Below are positions 1 to 6,347 of a stretch of 11,445 nucleotides of DNA, in pieces (positions within the stretch are counted from its first letter, which is position 1; the number at the start of each line of letters is the position of its first letter). The DNA lies in the NCBI GenBank assembly GCA_049515175.1, contig JBEKUI010000146.1, positions 1 to 11,445 on the forward strand, read 5' to 3'. Below the pieces are notes generated by a model that was given only the letters and a program-made list of their open reading frames with translations, was not told the DNA's origin and ran no database searches. Source of the DNA: JACQNR01 sp049515175 (GTDB taxonomy: Bacteria; Acidobacteriota; Terriglobia; UBA7540). The translations under genes and the position numbers were made by a program.

Positions 1-72
1 CGGCTGATGCGGGCGCGCGAACTCTTGCGCGAGAAGCTCTCGGCCCTCATGGATCGAAAATATGGACGATAA
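1..72 (+). CDS. C-terminal end of a probable ECF/sigma-70 family sigma factor (partial)
   Basis: The window opens inside a reading frame that runs in frame 1 to a TAA at 70-72 and encodes 23 residues ending in LMDRKYGR. The visible start, RLMRARELLREKL, has the basic helical pattern that ends region 4 of many ECF sigma factors, after the helix-turn-helix that reads the -35 element. The stop lies 10 bases inside the next gene, whose ATG is at 62, so the two are probably translationally coupled. A sigma factor followed by a single-span membrane protein is a common operon plan. Only the tail is present, so the family call is an inference from a short segment plus context; another helical DNA-binding protein cannot be excluded. 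Confidence 0.5.
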   Translation, partial: RLMRARELLREKLSALMDRKYGR

Positions 73-601
73 GAGAGACCAACAATTCGTTGATGAACTA
101 CTCAACGCTTCGCTCCAGCGTTATCGGAGCGAAGAGCCACGGGCGGGATTGCAGAATCGCATCCTGGCGAAAGTGCTGCCCAACGAACGCGTCGCCCACC
201 GGCGCGGCGCTTGGGTCTGGGCATTCGGGGCCGCGACGGGAGCAGTGATCCTTGTTGCAGTCGTGACGTTCTTCTCGCACCGCAAGCCCGCGCCGATCCC
301 CGCGCCGCAGGTAGTGTCCTATCCGGCCCCGCTTCAAATCGGCCCTGCACCTGTTGCTGTTCAGCCGACGTTAAGGCGGCACACCCCGCGCCTGACGGCC
401 GCAGCCCGCCGCCCAGAGCAGTTCCCCACGCCCGCGCCGCTTTCTGAGGAAGAAAGGCTGTTGCTCGCGTACGTCGCGTCGACCCCGAGTTCAGAGTTGA
501 GTACCCCGATTGTTCGCGACCCGCAAATTGAACCCTTGCAGTTTTCTGAAATCAAGATCGCGAGGATCGAGATTAAAGAGCTTCCGAGATTAAACGAGTA
601 G
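62..601 (+). CDS. Single-pass membrane protein, possible anti-sigma-like partner of the upstream sigma factor
   Basis: This 179-aa protein has a charged cytoplasmic N-terminus (about residues 1-47, with FVDELLNASLQRYRSEEPR), one hydrophobic span at about 49-71, and a Pro/Ala-rich extracytoplasmic tail (about 75-130) followed by an acidic C-terminus. That layout suits an anti-sigma or sigma-associated membrane protein. However, it has no cysteines, so it lacks the HxxxCxxC zinc-binding anti-sigma (ZAS) motif. The start at 62 overlaps the upstream frame by 11 bases, which supports coupling, and the stop is 14 bases before the next ATG. The topology is read from the sequence. The anti-sigma role is inferred only from context, and no enzymatic domain is recognisable. 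Confidence 0.7.
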   Translation: MDDKRDQQFVDELLNASLQRYRSEEPRAGLQNRILAKVLPNERVAHRRGAWVWAFGAATGAVILVAVVTFFSHRKPAPIPAPQVVSYPAPLQIGPAPVAVQPTLRRHTPRLTAAARRPEQFPTPAPLSEEERLLLAYVASTPSSELSTPIVRDPQIEPLQFSEIKIARIEIKELPRLNE

Positions 602-615
602 GTCGAGGAGGAATT

Positions 616-1188
616 ATGTCGAAGACCATTGCATATTGGCGGGCGCCGTTGGCCATTGCTGCGGGATTGCTGTTGGCTGGTAGCCTCGCAACTGCGCAGG
701 AGACGCCCAAGGCTGCCCCACCCCCACCGCCCCCAAGCGAGGCCCAGGCAAAGCCGGCTTCCGTCTATCGGATGGATTTTGTTGTTCGCGAGCTTGAGAA
801 CAGCAAGCGCATTAACTCGCGCAGTTACAGCCTTTCCGGCACAACGAAGGAGGGGGCGGGCCTACGCGTGACCAGCAGGGTGCCCACTGCCTACCTTGGG
901 GGTGAAGGGAAACCGATCCTTGAGTACCGTGACGTCGGCATCAACATCGACTGCGTACCCGAAGAAATGGACAACAGCGTTCTATTGATGACACGATTCG
1001 CGTCCTCGAGCGTGGTTCCACGAGAACCTGGACCGAATCCCCCCTATGACGGACCGGTCATCCGCGAGGTGAAGTTCAACGGGAAGACGCCTGTCATCCT
1101 AGGCAAACCCATGGTGATTGCCACGCTCGATGATGCGGCAACGAACCGCCGCTTCGAAATCGAAGTGACCGTCACGAAGGTGAAGTAG
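616..1188 (+). CDS. Secreted protein with secretin-like C-terminal sequence, function unknown
   Basis: This 190-aa protein begins with a signal peptide: basic YWR, a hydrophobic stretch at about 11-27, and a probable cut near ATA-QE. A six-proline linker and a compact domain (about 50-190) follow. A strong GAGGAGG at 605-611 sits just 4 bases before the ATG and fixes the start. The domain contains SRVPTAYLGG, then EYRDVGINIDCVPEE and a late PVIREVKFNGKTPVIL stretch. This order resembles the YRDVG(I/V)xLxVTP and PxIRxR segments of type II/IV secretin domains, but the protein is far too short to form a secretin pore. It closes the sigma-factor operon, so a periplasmic sensing or envelope role is plausible. 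The secretin resemblance is by eye and needs a profile search. Confidence 0.7.
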   Translation: MSKTIAYWRAPLAIAAGLLLAGSLATAQETPKAAPPPPPPSEAQAKPASVYRMDFVVRELENSKRINSRSYSLSGTTKEGAGLRVTSRVPTAYLGGEGKPILEYRDVGINIDCVPEEMDNSVLLMTRFASSSVVPREPGPNPPYDGPVIREVKFNGKTPVILGKPMVIATLDDAATNRRFEIEVTVTKVK

Positions 1189-1208
1189 GGGCGGTTCGCG
1201 AACCGCCC
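1189..1208. terminator. Perfect 20-bp palindrome right after the operon stop, possible terminator or dispersed palindromic repeat
   Basis: Starting at the base after the TAG stop, GGGCGGTT-CGCG-AACCGCCC reads the same on both strands and can fold as an 8-bp GC-rich stem with a 4-base loop. No T-run follows on either side (AACGCACG downstream), so it is not a textbook intrinsic terminator. It may stop transcription by another route, protect the mRNA 3' end, or be one copy of a repeated palindrome. Confidence 0.45.
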
Positions 1209-1277
1209 AACGCACGTCGCGGTGGCCCCTGCCGCCCCGCCCCACACGCCGCAATCTGGAAGGCGACGGCGTACAAT

Positions 1278-1282
1278 CACAC
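1278..1282. repeat. Left target-site duplication of the IS481-type element (CACAC)
   Basis: CACAC directly precedes the left inverted repeat and is found again directly after the right one at 2358-2362. Five bases lies within the range reported for IS481-family target duplications. The alternating CA sequence is simple, so chance identity is possible, but both copies abut the repeat ends exactly. Confidence 0.75.
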
Positions 1283-1312
1283 TGTACTCGTCCAGAATGA
1301 TGGGTGACACTC
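1283..1312 (+). repeat. Left terminal inverted repeat of the IS
   Basis: The first 13 bases, TGTACTCGTCCAG, and the inner 9 bases, GTGACACTC (1304-1312), are both found exactly in the reverse complement of the right end. They are separated by 8 unmatched bases here and 7 on the right. The two-block structure suggests two transposase contact zones. Confidence 0.88.
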
Positions 1313-1329
1313 TGAGGTAGAGTGTTGCC

Positions 1330-2340
1330 ATGCAGATGCGGACTGTGAGAGTACCTCGCTCCAGGTACCTGGAGCGAGCGGCGATTGACCTAAGTCAAAA
1401 GGCTCGCCAGCGGCTGCGCTGGTTCGATTACTACCGCGCCCACGGGGGCAAGGCCGCTCTGACCTGTCGCTACTTCGGAATCAGCCGGCAGACCTTCTAC
1501 CGCTGGAAGCGGCGCTACGATCCCGACGATCTGAAGAGCCTGCAAGACGGTTCGCATCGTCCGCACCGGCGGCGGCAGCCGACCTGGACGACGCCGGTGG
1601 TGGAGCGCGCCCTGGCGCTGCGGCGTCAATATCCGCGCTGGGGAAAAGACAAGCTCGCGGTGTTGCTGCGGCGCGAAGGCCGCAAGGTTTCGACTTCCAT
1701 GGTGGGGCGCATCCTCACACACCTGAAGAAGCGCGGGGTGTTGGTCGAGTCTTTACCTCGGGGGTTGCGAGTCCGCCGGCCTCGCTCGCCGCGGCCCTGG
1801 GCCACGCGCAAGCCGCGTGACTACAGGGTCGAACAGCCGGGCGACCTGGTGGAAGTGGACAGCATGGATCTGCGGCCCGTACCGGGCTTGGTGCTCAAGC
1901 AGTTCACGGCGCGGGACGTGGTCTCGCGCTGGGATGTGGTGGAAGTTCGCCGCCGAGCCACGTCCAGCGCGGCCGCCGCCTTCCTCGACACGCTCCAGCA
2001 ACGCATGCCCTTCCCCATCCGCGCTATCCAGGTGGACGGCGGCAGTGAGTTCGCCGCCGTCTTCGAGCAAGCCTGCCAGCAACGCGGCCTGCGCTTGCTC
2101 GTCCTGCCGCCTCGTTCGCCGAAACTCAACGGCCACGTCGAGCGCGCCAACCGTACCCACACGGAGGAATTCTATGAGGTCACCCCCTGCTCGCTCCAGA
2201 TCGCCCAGCTCAACCAGGAACTCCGCCACTGGGAGCGGATCTACAACACCATCCGCCCCCACCAGGCCCTCGGCTACCGAACTCCTCACGAGTTCCTCAC
2301 CCAACGGGCCGCCCCATCCCAACTCAAGGAGTGTCACTAA
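1330..2340 (+). CDS. IS481-family DDE transposase
   Basis: This 336-aa protein cuts and rejoins DNA at the ends of the surrounding element. The N-terminal half holds a helix-turn-helix (about 28-64, with YFGISRQTFYRWKRRYD) and a second DNA-binding segment (about 86-130, including RWGKDKL). The C-terminal half is an RNase H-like integrase core. Its likely catalytic residues are D177 (VEVDSMD), D236 (IQVDGGSEF) and E271 (GHVERANR), with 34 residues between the last two, followed by a typical YNTIRPHQALGYRTP tail. A GAGG at 1314-1317 lies 12 bases before the ATG. The TAA at 2338-2340 is inside the right inverted repeat. The frame is intact and all three acidic residues are present, so the enzyme could be active. 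Confidence 0.95.
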   Translation: MQMRTVRVPRSRYLERAAIDLSQKARQRLRWFDYYRAHGGKAALTCRYFGISRQTFYRWKRRYDPDDLKSLQDGSHRPHRRRQPTWTTPVVERALALRRQYPRWGKDKLAVLLRREGRKVSTSMVGRILTHLKKRGVLVESLPRGLRVRRPRSPRPWATRKPRDYRVEQPGDLVEVDSMDLRPVPGLVLKQFTARDVVSRWDVVEVRRRATSSAAAAFLDTLQQRMPFPIRAIQVDGGSEFAAVFEQACQQRGLRLLVLPPRSPKLNGHVERANRTHTEEFYEVTPCSLQIAQLNQELRHWERIYNTIRPHQALGYRTPHEFLTQRAAPSQLKECH

Positions 2341-2357
2341 TCTACTGGACGAGTACA
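2329..2357 (-). repeat. Right terminal inverted repeat of the IS
   Basis: Read on the minus strand, this gives TGTACTCGTCCAG, then 7 bases, then GTGACACTC, matching the left end in both conserved blocks. The transposase stop codon lies in the 7-base spacer and inner block. Confidence 0.88.
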
Positions 2358-2362
2358 CACAC
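2358..2362. repeat. Right target-site duplication (CACAC)
   Basis: Identical to 1278-1282 and directly abutting the right inverted repeat. The next base begins the TTGACA of the downstream promoter. Confidence 0.75.
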
Positions 2363-2391
2363 TTGACACCTTCCCTACGAGGGGCTATTAA
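2363..2391 (+). promoter_or_regulatory. Predicted sigma-70-type promoter for the PilZ gene
   Basis: TTGACA at 2363-2368 matches the -35 consensus exactly. A 17-base spacer leads to TATTAA at 2386-2391, a 4/6 match to the -10 consensus. Transcription would start near 2398, leaving about 30 bases of leader before the ATG at 2429. The IS ends 5 bases upstream, so any activator or UP element that lay further upstream has been displaced by about 1.1 kb. Confidence 0.6.
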
Positions 2392-2428
2392 TTGTCTGAA
2401 TATCCTCTTGAGCTGCGAGACAGGTGTG

Positions 2429-2842
2429 ATGCCCACTGCATTCTTCAGCAAGCTGCGCACGATGATCGGCGGACGGACTTCGGACGGCGCGAAAAAGCTC
2501 GTCGAACGCCAACCCCGTTACCTTATTGAGAGTTCACTCATTTACCGGCCCACCGGCGGGCTAGCTTGGTATAAGGGGACGACTCAGAACTTCAGCGCGA
2601 CGGGAGTTCTTTTCCAGGGCGATACCCCCATTCCGGCAGATACTACGATCGAGATGAGCATTACCCCGCCTAAACGGTCGGACAAGAAACCCCTGGATGG
2701 GATCTTCTGCTGGGGAACTGTTGTCCGCACAGCCCCCGCCTCCGATATCCCCGGCACTTCGCTTGCAGCGCGCATCGACAAGTACCGCACGAAACCCAAG
2801 TTCCTTACCGAAGCGGATATCCACTTCGAGCGGATGATCTGA
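2429..2842 (+). CDS. PilZ-domain protein, putative cyclic di-GMP receptor
   Basis: This is a soluble 137-aa protein consisting of one PilZ domain (about residues 24-125). The (D/N)xSxxG signature is clear as NFSATG at 54-59, followed by the beta strand GVLFQG. A basic entry segment, VERQPRY, is at 25-31. Where the family usually has RxxxR, this protein reads E26-R-Q-P-R30 if R30 is taken as the second arginine. Ligand binding may therefore be altered, although R27 could compensate. The chosen ATG follows a weak AGG at 2422-2424; GTG at 2426 is an alternative. The open frame continues upstream into the transposase, but only as an off-frame shadow. PilZ proteins typically tune motility, polysaccharide export or transcription by binding partners. 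No neighbour identifies the target here. Confidence 0.82.
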   Translation: MPTAFFSKLRTMIGGRTSDGAKKLVERQPRYLIESSLIYRPTGGLAWYKGTTQNFSATGVLFQGDTPIPADTTIEMSITPPKRSDKKPLDGIFCWGTVVRTAPASDIPGTSLAARIDKYRTKPKFLTEADIHFERMI

Positions 2843-2856
2843 AACACCCTCTCAGC

Positions 2857-2896
2857 CATTTGGTGATTGTGTGATTTAGCGATTAAGGGATTGAAT
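2857..2896. repeat. Degenerate octanucleotide repeat phased on GATT
   Basis: GATT starts at 2865, 2873, 2881 and 2889, exactly every 8 bases, preceded by CATT at 2857. The other four bases of each unit vary (TGGT, GTGT, TAGC, AAGG, GAAT). Part of the block can also pair: AGCGATT at 2878-2884 with AATCGCT at 2894-2900, extendable with wobble pairs to about 2872-2906. It lies in the roughly 200-base gap between the convergent ends of the PilZ and ccsA genes, where no gene is visible. Confidence 0.5.
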
Positions 2897-3044
2897 CGCT
2901 GAATTATCGGGTCGGTGAACCGATCAGCCCGTGGCGTGTGCCGTTCGAAAAAAGGCGACCCGTCGGGCCGCCCGAGTGCTTGCAGGAATTCTGTTTTCTC
3001 AGCCCCCTCCCCAATCCCTAGCTCCCCATCGCGAGTCCCTGTTC

Positions 3045-4463
3045 TCAGGCGTAGGCGTGAAGGCCGGGCAGCAAGTAGGACACTCCAAAGAACGTGAAGA
3101 GTACAATCGCGAAGCCGATGATCGCCATATAGGCAGCCCGGCGTCCGCGCCAGCCGCGCGTGAGCCGCATGTGGATATAGCCCGCGTAGGTCAGCCAGGT
3201 GATAAGCGCCCAATCTTCCTTGGGGTCCCAGCTCCAATAGTTGCCCCACGTTTTGTTGGCCCAGTAAGCGCCGGCGATAATCATGAGCGTCAACAAGGGG
3301 AAGGAAATTGCAACGCTCTTGTAAATCAGGTCATCAAGTGTATCGCGGTGCGGGAGGTATTCGACGATGGTCTGATACTTCCAGTCCAGTACCAGCCACG
3401 CGAGCGAGATAAAGAGCGCCGTCGCAAGGCCTGCCAGCACGAATGGACTGGCTGTGAACCGGGTCTCAAAGCTCCTCCCCACCTGCGTTACAAAGTGTGG
3501 TCCGCTCTGGACTTTCACGATCAGCGCGACCAGGGTAACGACTTGGAGAAGAAGGAACGCCTGAAAGGCGTGCCTGGTCCAGCGAGCGGGTTTCCCCGGT
3601 TCGGCCGAGGAGGAGGTGGTCCGATTGAGCGCCAGCACCACAACCCCCAGCGCCAGAGCCAGCAGGACCGGCCAGCCCATCCCCGCCAGTGGCACCATGA
3701 GGGCCTGTTTGGGTGCGAGCATCACCTTCTCGCCGCGCTCGACGTCCCAGGCCGGAAGCAGCAAGTTGAATTCACGGTCCACGCAGGTCAGCGCAATCGC
3801 CGCGTAAATTCCGCCCGACAGCCCTGCGATCCAGTACAGAAACGTGCGCGGGCTGGTGGCGTCTTTCACGAAGTAGAGAATGCCGGCGGCAAACGCCAGC
3901 GTCAGGCCTGCGTAACTGAGCACCGCCAGCGTGACGTGGATCTGCAGCCACGTGCTCTGCAGGGCCGGTACCAGGGGACGGACCTCCCCGGGCAAAACCT
4001 GCATCAGGATCAGCGCCAGCGCGGCGATCGGGATTGTGATTGCTCCGAAATCCTTAAGCTCGAACTTCCATTCCGCCAGGAGCTGCATCGCTACCACGCC
4101 CCACGAGAACATCAACACCATTTCAAACATGCTCGAGAAGGGCGCGTGTCCGGAGGATGCCCAGCGGACCAGGACCGCCGTGGTGTGCACCAGGAAGCCG
4201 CCGCGCGTCAGCGCAACGCCGCCCGAAATCAGGCCCGGATGACGAACCGCCAGTGAAGCGATATACAGTGCCGATGCTCCCAGATAAGCCACCAGCGAAA
4301 TGTAAAGAAATTTCTCGCCCGACATCCACCCGCTTGAGCCGATTAAGTGCGGCACAGAAACCGCCAGCACCGTTCCCACGGCCACAGAGATTGCCAACAG
4401 AATCCACGAACCCGCCGTTGCGGGTCGTCGCCCGGCAACCGGAGCTGTAATTGCCTTAGCCAT
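3045..4463 (-). CDS. ccsA: Cytochrome c biogenesis protein CcsA/ResC (System II haem export and ligation)
   Basis: This 472-aa polytopic membrane protein works with ResB to carry haem across the membrane and attach it to CxxCH apocytochromes in the periplasm. The diagnostic tryptophan-rich WWD segment is at about 401-420 (WGNYWSWDPKEDWAL). Likely haem-ligand histidines flank it: H176 in WLQIHVTLAVLSYAG and H431 in YIHMR. H93 (LVHTTAVLVRW) lies in an earlier span and is another candidate. About a dozen hydrophobic segments are visible. The protein is longer than the roughly 300-residue minimal forms because of extra N-terminal spans and a soluble loop near 215-300. GGAGG lies 12 bases before the ATG. 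It is downstream of resB with a 92-base gap, probably in one transcript. Annotation systems call this family CcsA, CcsB or ResC interchangeably. Confidence 0.92.
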   Translation of the reverse strand: MAKAITAPVAGRRPATAGSWILLAISVAVGTVLAVSVPHLIGSSGWMSGEKFLYISLVAYLGASALYIASLAVRHPGLISGGVALTRGGFLVHTTAVLVRWASSGHAPFSSMFEMVLMFSWGVVAMQLLAEWKFELKDFGAITIPIAALALILMQVLPGEVRPLVPALQSTWLQIHVTLAVLSYAGLTLAFAAGILYFVKDATSPRTFLYWIAGLSGGIYAAIALTCVDREFNLLLPAWDVERGEKVMLAPKQALMVPLAGMGWPVLLALALGVVVLALNRTTSSSAEPGKPARWTRHAFQAFLLLQVVTLVALIVKVQSGPHFVTQVGRSFETRFTASPFVLAGLATALFISLAWLVLDWKYQTIVEYLPHRDTLDDLIYKSVAISFPLLTLMIIAGAYWANKTWGNYWSWDPKEDWALITWLTYAGYIHMRLTRGWRGRRAAYMAIIGFAIVLFTFFGVSYLLPGLHAYA

Positions 4464-4555
4464 ATAAGTCCCTTTCCTCCACTACTCCAGCGCCGCTGCT
4501 AGGCTGGCTTCCTCCGAACTCCAGGTTCTAGCTCTCCAGCGGGCGGGCAATCCTG

Positions 4556-5998
4556 CTAGGCCGGAATGCGTTCCCCCTCCGCCCTCTCGGCGTGCGCGAG
4601 TAACTCGTTCTCCACCCGATCCACCAGCTTCTTGAACTGTTCTTCGAAGCTGTGCCGGTACTTGTTGGGCTGCCCGCCCAGCAACAGTACGGACCTCCCC
4701 TTGGAGTCGCGGGCCACCACCCCCCAGATGCGCACGTGAACGAAGTAAAGCGCTAGGACGAGTCCCAGCGAGAGCAGCAGGCATCCGCCCCAGATCAGCT
4801 CTTTACCCGGTTGCTTGGCGACCTGTAGACCACTGAAGTAACCCATCTTCACGTCCGCGAGCCGGAAACGTATCCCCGGATCACTGGGGTAGTTCATCTG
4901 CGGGTTGCCGGTGAAGAACCAAGCGGAGGCCTTTGTCCCATCGGGCAACGTGAGGAGCAGGCGCACGGCCGGATTGTTGGGCTCGTCCGACTGCGAGCTG
5001 ATTTGGTTCCCTTCCAGCACGAAGTCGGGGACGAAGTCGCCCAACTGCACATGGGTTCCGTCGACCAGGCCCAGAGTTTCCTCGGGTCGAAGCCTAAAAC
5101 GCTGGGGCGACGTCTTGCCGTCAACCCAGCTGGCTTCGATCTCCACCCACTCCGGAGCTCCCGAGGGGCCGTAGCTCGCCTGAAAGAACCGGATCCCTTT
5201 GTAGGTGAGTGGCTCATTCACGAAGATCTGCTTGCGCATTACTTCCCGACCGTTTTCTTCCACGACCAGTTTCGTCCAGTACTGTTTTGGCGAGCCGTCC
5301 GGGTACTTCTCCATTCCCGCGCTTTCGCATCGCAAGGTGAACGGTAGAGGGTGCGCCGTACCACTGGAGTTCATCGCATCGATGCTTCGGATTTTTACCC
5401 CCGGCGCCAAGCTGACAAAGCCCCGGAAACCCCACACGCCGTCGACAATCGCTCCGGCGAAGATGATGATCAGACTCAAATGGACAACATACGGCGCCAG
5501 CCGGGCAATCCGATGTTTCTCCACGTATAGCGTTCCTTGGGCCAGCGTTGGCGGATGGGGCCGATGATGAAGCGCCCGGAAGGCATGGGCCGCATCGTCA
5601 AGTGCCGCCTTTGGCGCCACCCCTCCAAGCGGGATCTCCCGAACTACCGGCAGTTTTCTGACGAACCACTCGTCGGCGACCCGGTGCGGCCGCGCGAAGT
5701 AACGCCAAGCTTGGGGGAACCGTTCCAGAGAAGTCAGGACGATATTCGTCCCGAGCAGTCCCAAAAGGACCAAGAACCACCACGCGTGGAATACGTCAAA
5801 AAGTCCCAGCGCGTCCAAGAGACGGATGGTTTGAGGTGCGTAGATCTGGTCGATTTGCCCTTCGCGCGCCATAGGGCGCTGGAGAATCATGGTGCCGGCG
5901 GTGGTAGCGACCCCGACCAAGGCCAAAAGGATGAGTCCGCATCGGAGTGAACTGATGAATTGTAGAGCCTTCGTCGCAACCCCTTGCTGCTGCACCAT
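4556..5998 (-). CDS. resB: Cytochrome c biogenesis protein ResB (Ccs1)
   Basis: This 480-aa protein is the second half of the System II cytochrome c synthetase, thought to guide apocytochrome and stabilise haem handling by CcsA. Four membrane spans are visible at about 19-39, 72-91, 168-188 and 402-420. The large periplasmic domain between spans three and four contains the family segment NEPLTYKGIRFFQASYG (261-277). H173 in span three is a candidate haem contact, and the final span is followed by VHVRIWG. The soluble C-terminus ends in a charged helix. The ATG follows CAGGAG at good spacing, supporting the start. It is the first gene of the resB-ccsA unit and is transcribed divergently from the small regulators at 6297-7286. 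Confidence 0.92.
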   Translation of the reverse strand: MVQQQGVATKALQFISSLRCGLILLALVGVATTAGTMILQRPMAREGQIDQIYAPQTIRLLDALGLFDVFHAWWFLVLLGLLGTNIVLTSLERFPQAWRYFARPHRVADEWFVRKLPVVREIPLGGVAPKAALDDAAHAFRALHHRPHPPTLAQGTLYVEKHRIARLAPYVVHLSLIIIFAGAIVDGVWGFRGFVSLAPGVKIRSIDAMNSSGTAHPLPFTLRCESAGMEKYPDGSPKQYWTKLVVEENGREVMRKQIFVNEPLTYKGIRFFQASYGPSGAPEWVEIEASWVDGKTSPQRFRLRPEETLGLVDGTHVQLGDFVPDFVLEGNQISSQSDEPNNPAVRLLLTLPDGTKASAWFFTGNPQMNYPSDPGIRFRLADVKMGYFSGLQVAKQPGKELIWGGCLLLSLGLVLALYFVHVRIWGVVARDSKGRSVLLLGGQPNKYRHSFEEQFKKLVDRVENELLAHAERAEGERIPA

Positions 5999-6296
5999 AA
6001 TAACTCCTGCCTGATCTGGCTAACCCGTGGTCCGCGGCCTGAGGTTATCTGCCCGGCATCTTGGATTCCAGCAGCGCAATAATGTCCGGTTTGGGCAATC
6101 CTTTGAAAAGACATCGGAAAAGTCTGTCCCTGACCGGTATCAATTTGAGACCGTCTGCCAAATCCTTGAAAATTGAGGAAAAAAACCCAGAATCATGCGC
6201 GAAGCGACTCAACCTTGGGGGGGTGTGGTCCCACGTAAATAGGGACGCTATGTCGATTTTTCAACAACTTGCGATTATCACAGGAGGGAACGAAAA
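5999..6296. promoter_or_regulatory. Divergent intergenic region between resB and the Fis-like gene
   Basis: About 300 bases without a convincing gene must hold promoters for resB (leftward) and the leader/Fis-like unit (rightward). A weak rightward candidate is TTGAAA at 6166-6171, then 16 bases, then CAGAAT at 6188-6193. Near-identical direct repeats AATCCTTTGAAAA (6097-6109) and AATCCTTGAAAA (6161-6172) are about one turn multiple apart (64 bases) and could be protein-binding sites. Local AT content is higher than in the flanking genes. I found no convincing sigma-54 element (GG-N10-GC with the usual context). Confidence 0.45.
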
Positions 6297-6344
6297 ATGC
6301 TGACAAAAGGGCCGGTAGAGTTTTCCGACATAGGAAAGGAGTAA
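6297..6344 (+). CDS. Possible 15-aa leader peptide translationally coupled to the Fis-like gene
   Basis: A very strong ribosome site, AGGAGG at 6282-6287, stands 9 bases before this ATG. The ORF reads MLTKGPVEFSDIGKE and stops with TAA at 6342-6344, 3 bases before the ATG of the Fis-like gene. That gene's own AAGGAG site (6336-6341) lies inside the last codons of the leader. This geometry fits translational coupling or a regulatory leader. The peptide has no run of a single amino acid that would suggest classic attenuation. No homolog is known to me. It could also simply be a decoy of a purine-rich leader. Confidence 0.45.
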   Translation: MLTKGPVEFSDIGKE

Positions 6345-6347
6345 GAC

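Larger units (their letters stand above)
1283..2357 (+). mobile_element. Complete IS481-family insertion sequence, about 1.08 kb
   Basis: The element is bounded by imperfect inverted repeats of about 30 bp that both begin TGTACTCGTCCAG, as expected for IS481 ends starting TGT. It carries one intact transposase gene and is flanked by identical CACAC duplications. It lies between the sigma-factor operon and a PilZ gene and interrupts neither frame. Its right end falls just one duplication length before a -35 hexamer. The uninterrupted transposase and exact duplication suggest recent insertion and possible activity. The exact IS name cannot be given without a database comparison. Confidence 0.9.

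Noticed and set aside
1817..2428. Apparent N-terminal extension fusing the PilZ protein to transposase-region sequence
   Set aside because: The upstream part is an alternative frame of the transposase gene (Ser/Arg/Pro-rich). The real PilZ gene starts after the promoter at 2363-2391.
1753..2460. A 235-codon minus-strand open frame over the IS
   Set aside because: It lies antisense to the DDE core and crosses the IS boundary, so it cannot be an ancestral gene.
2931..4256. Long plus-strand open frame opposite the ccsA gene
   Set aside because: It is the complement of a clear CcsA coding sequence, its translation is rich in Q, R, H and P with no domain, and high GC readily gives such antisense frames.
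6061..6303. An 80-codon plus-strand frame in the divergent gap
   Set aside because: It has no ribosome site at its start, no domain, and its last codons overlap the strong ribosome site of the leader ORF. It was treated as regulatory DNA.
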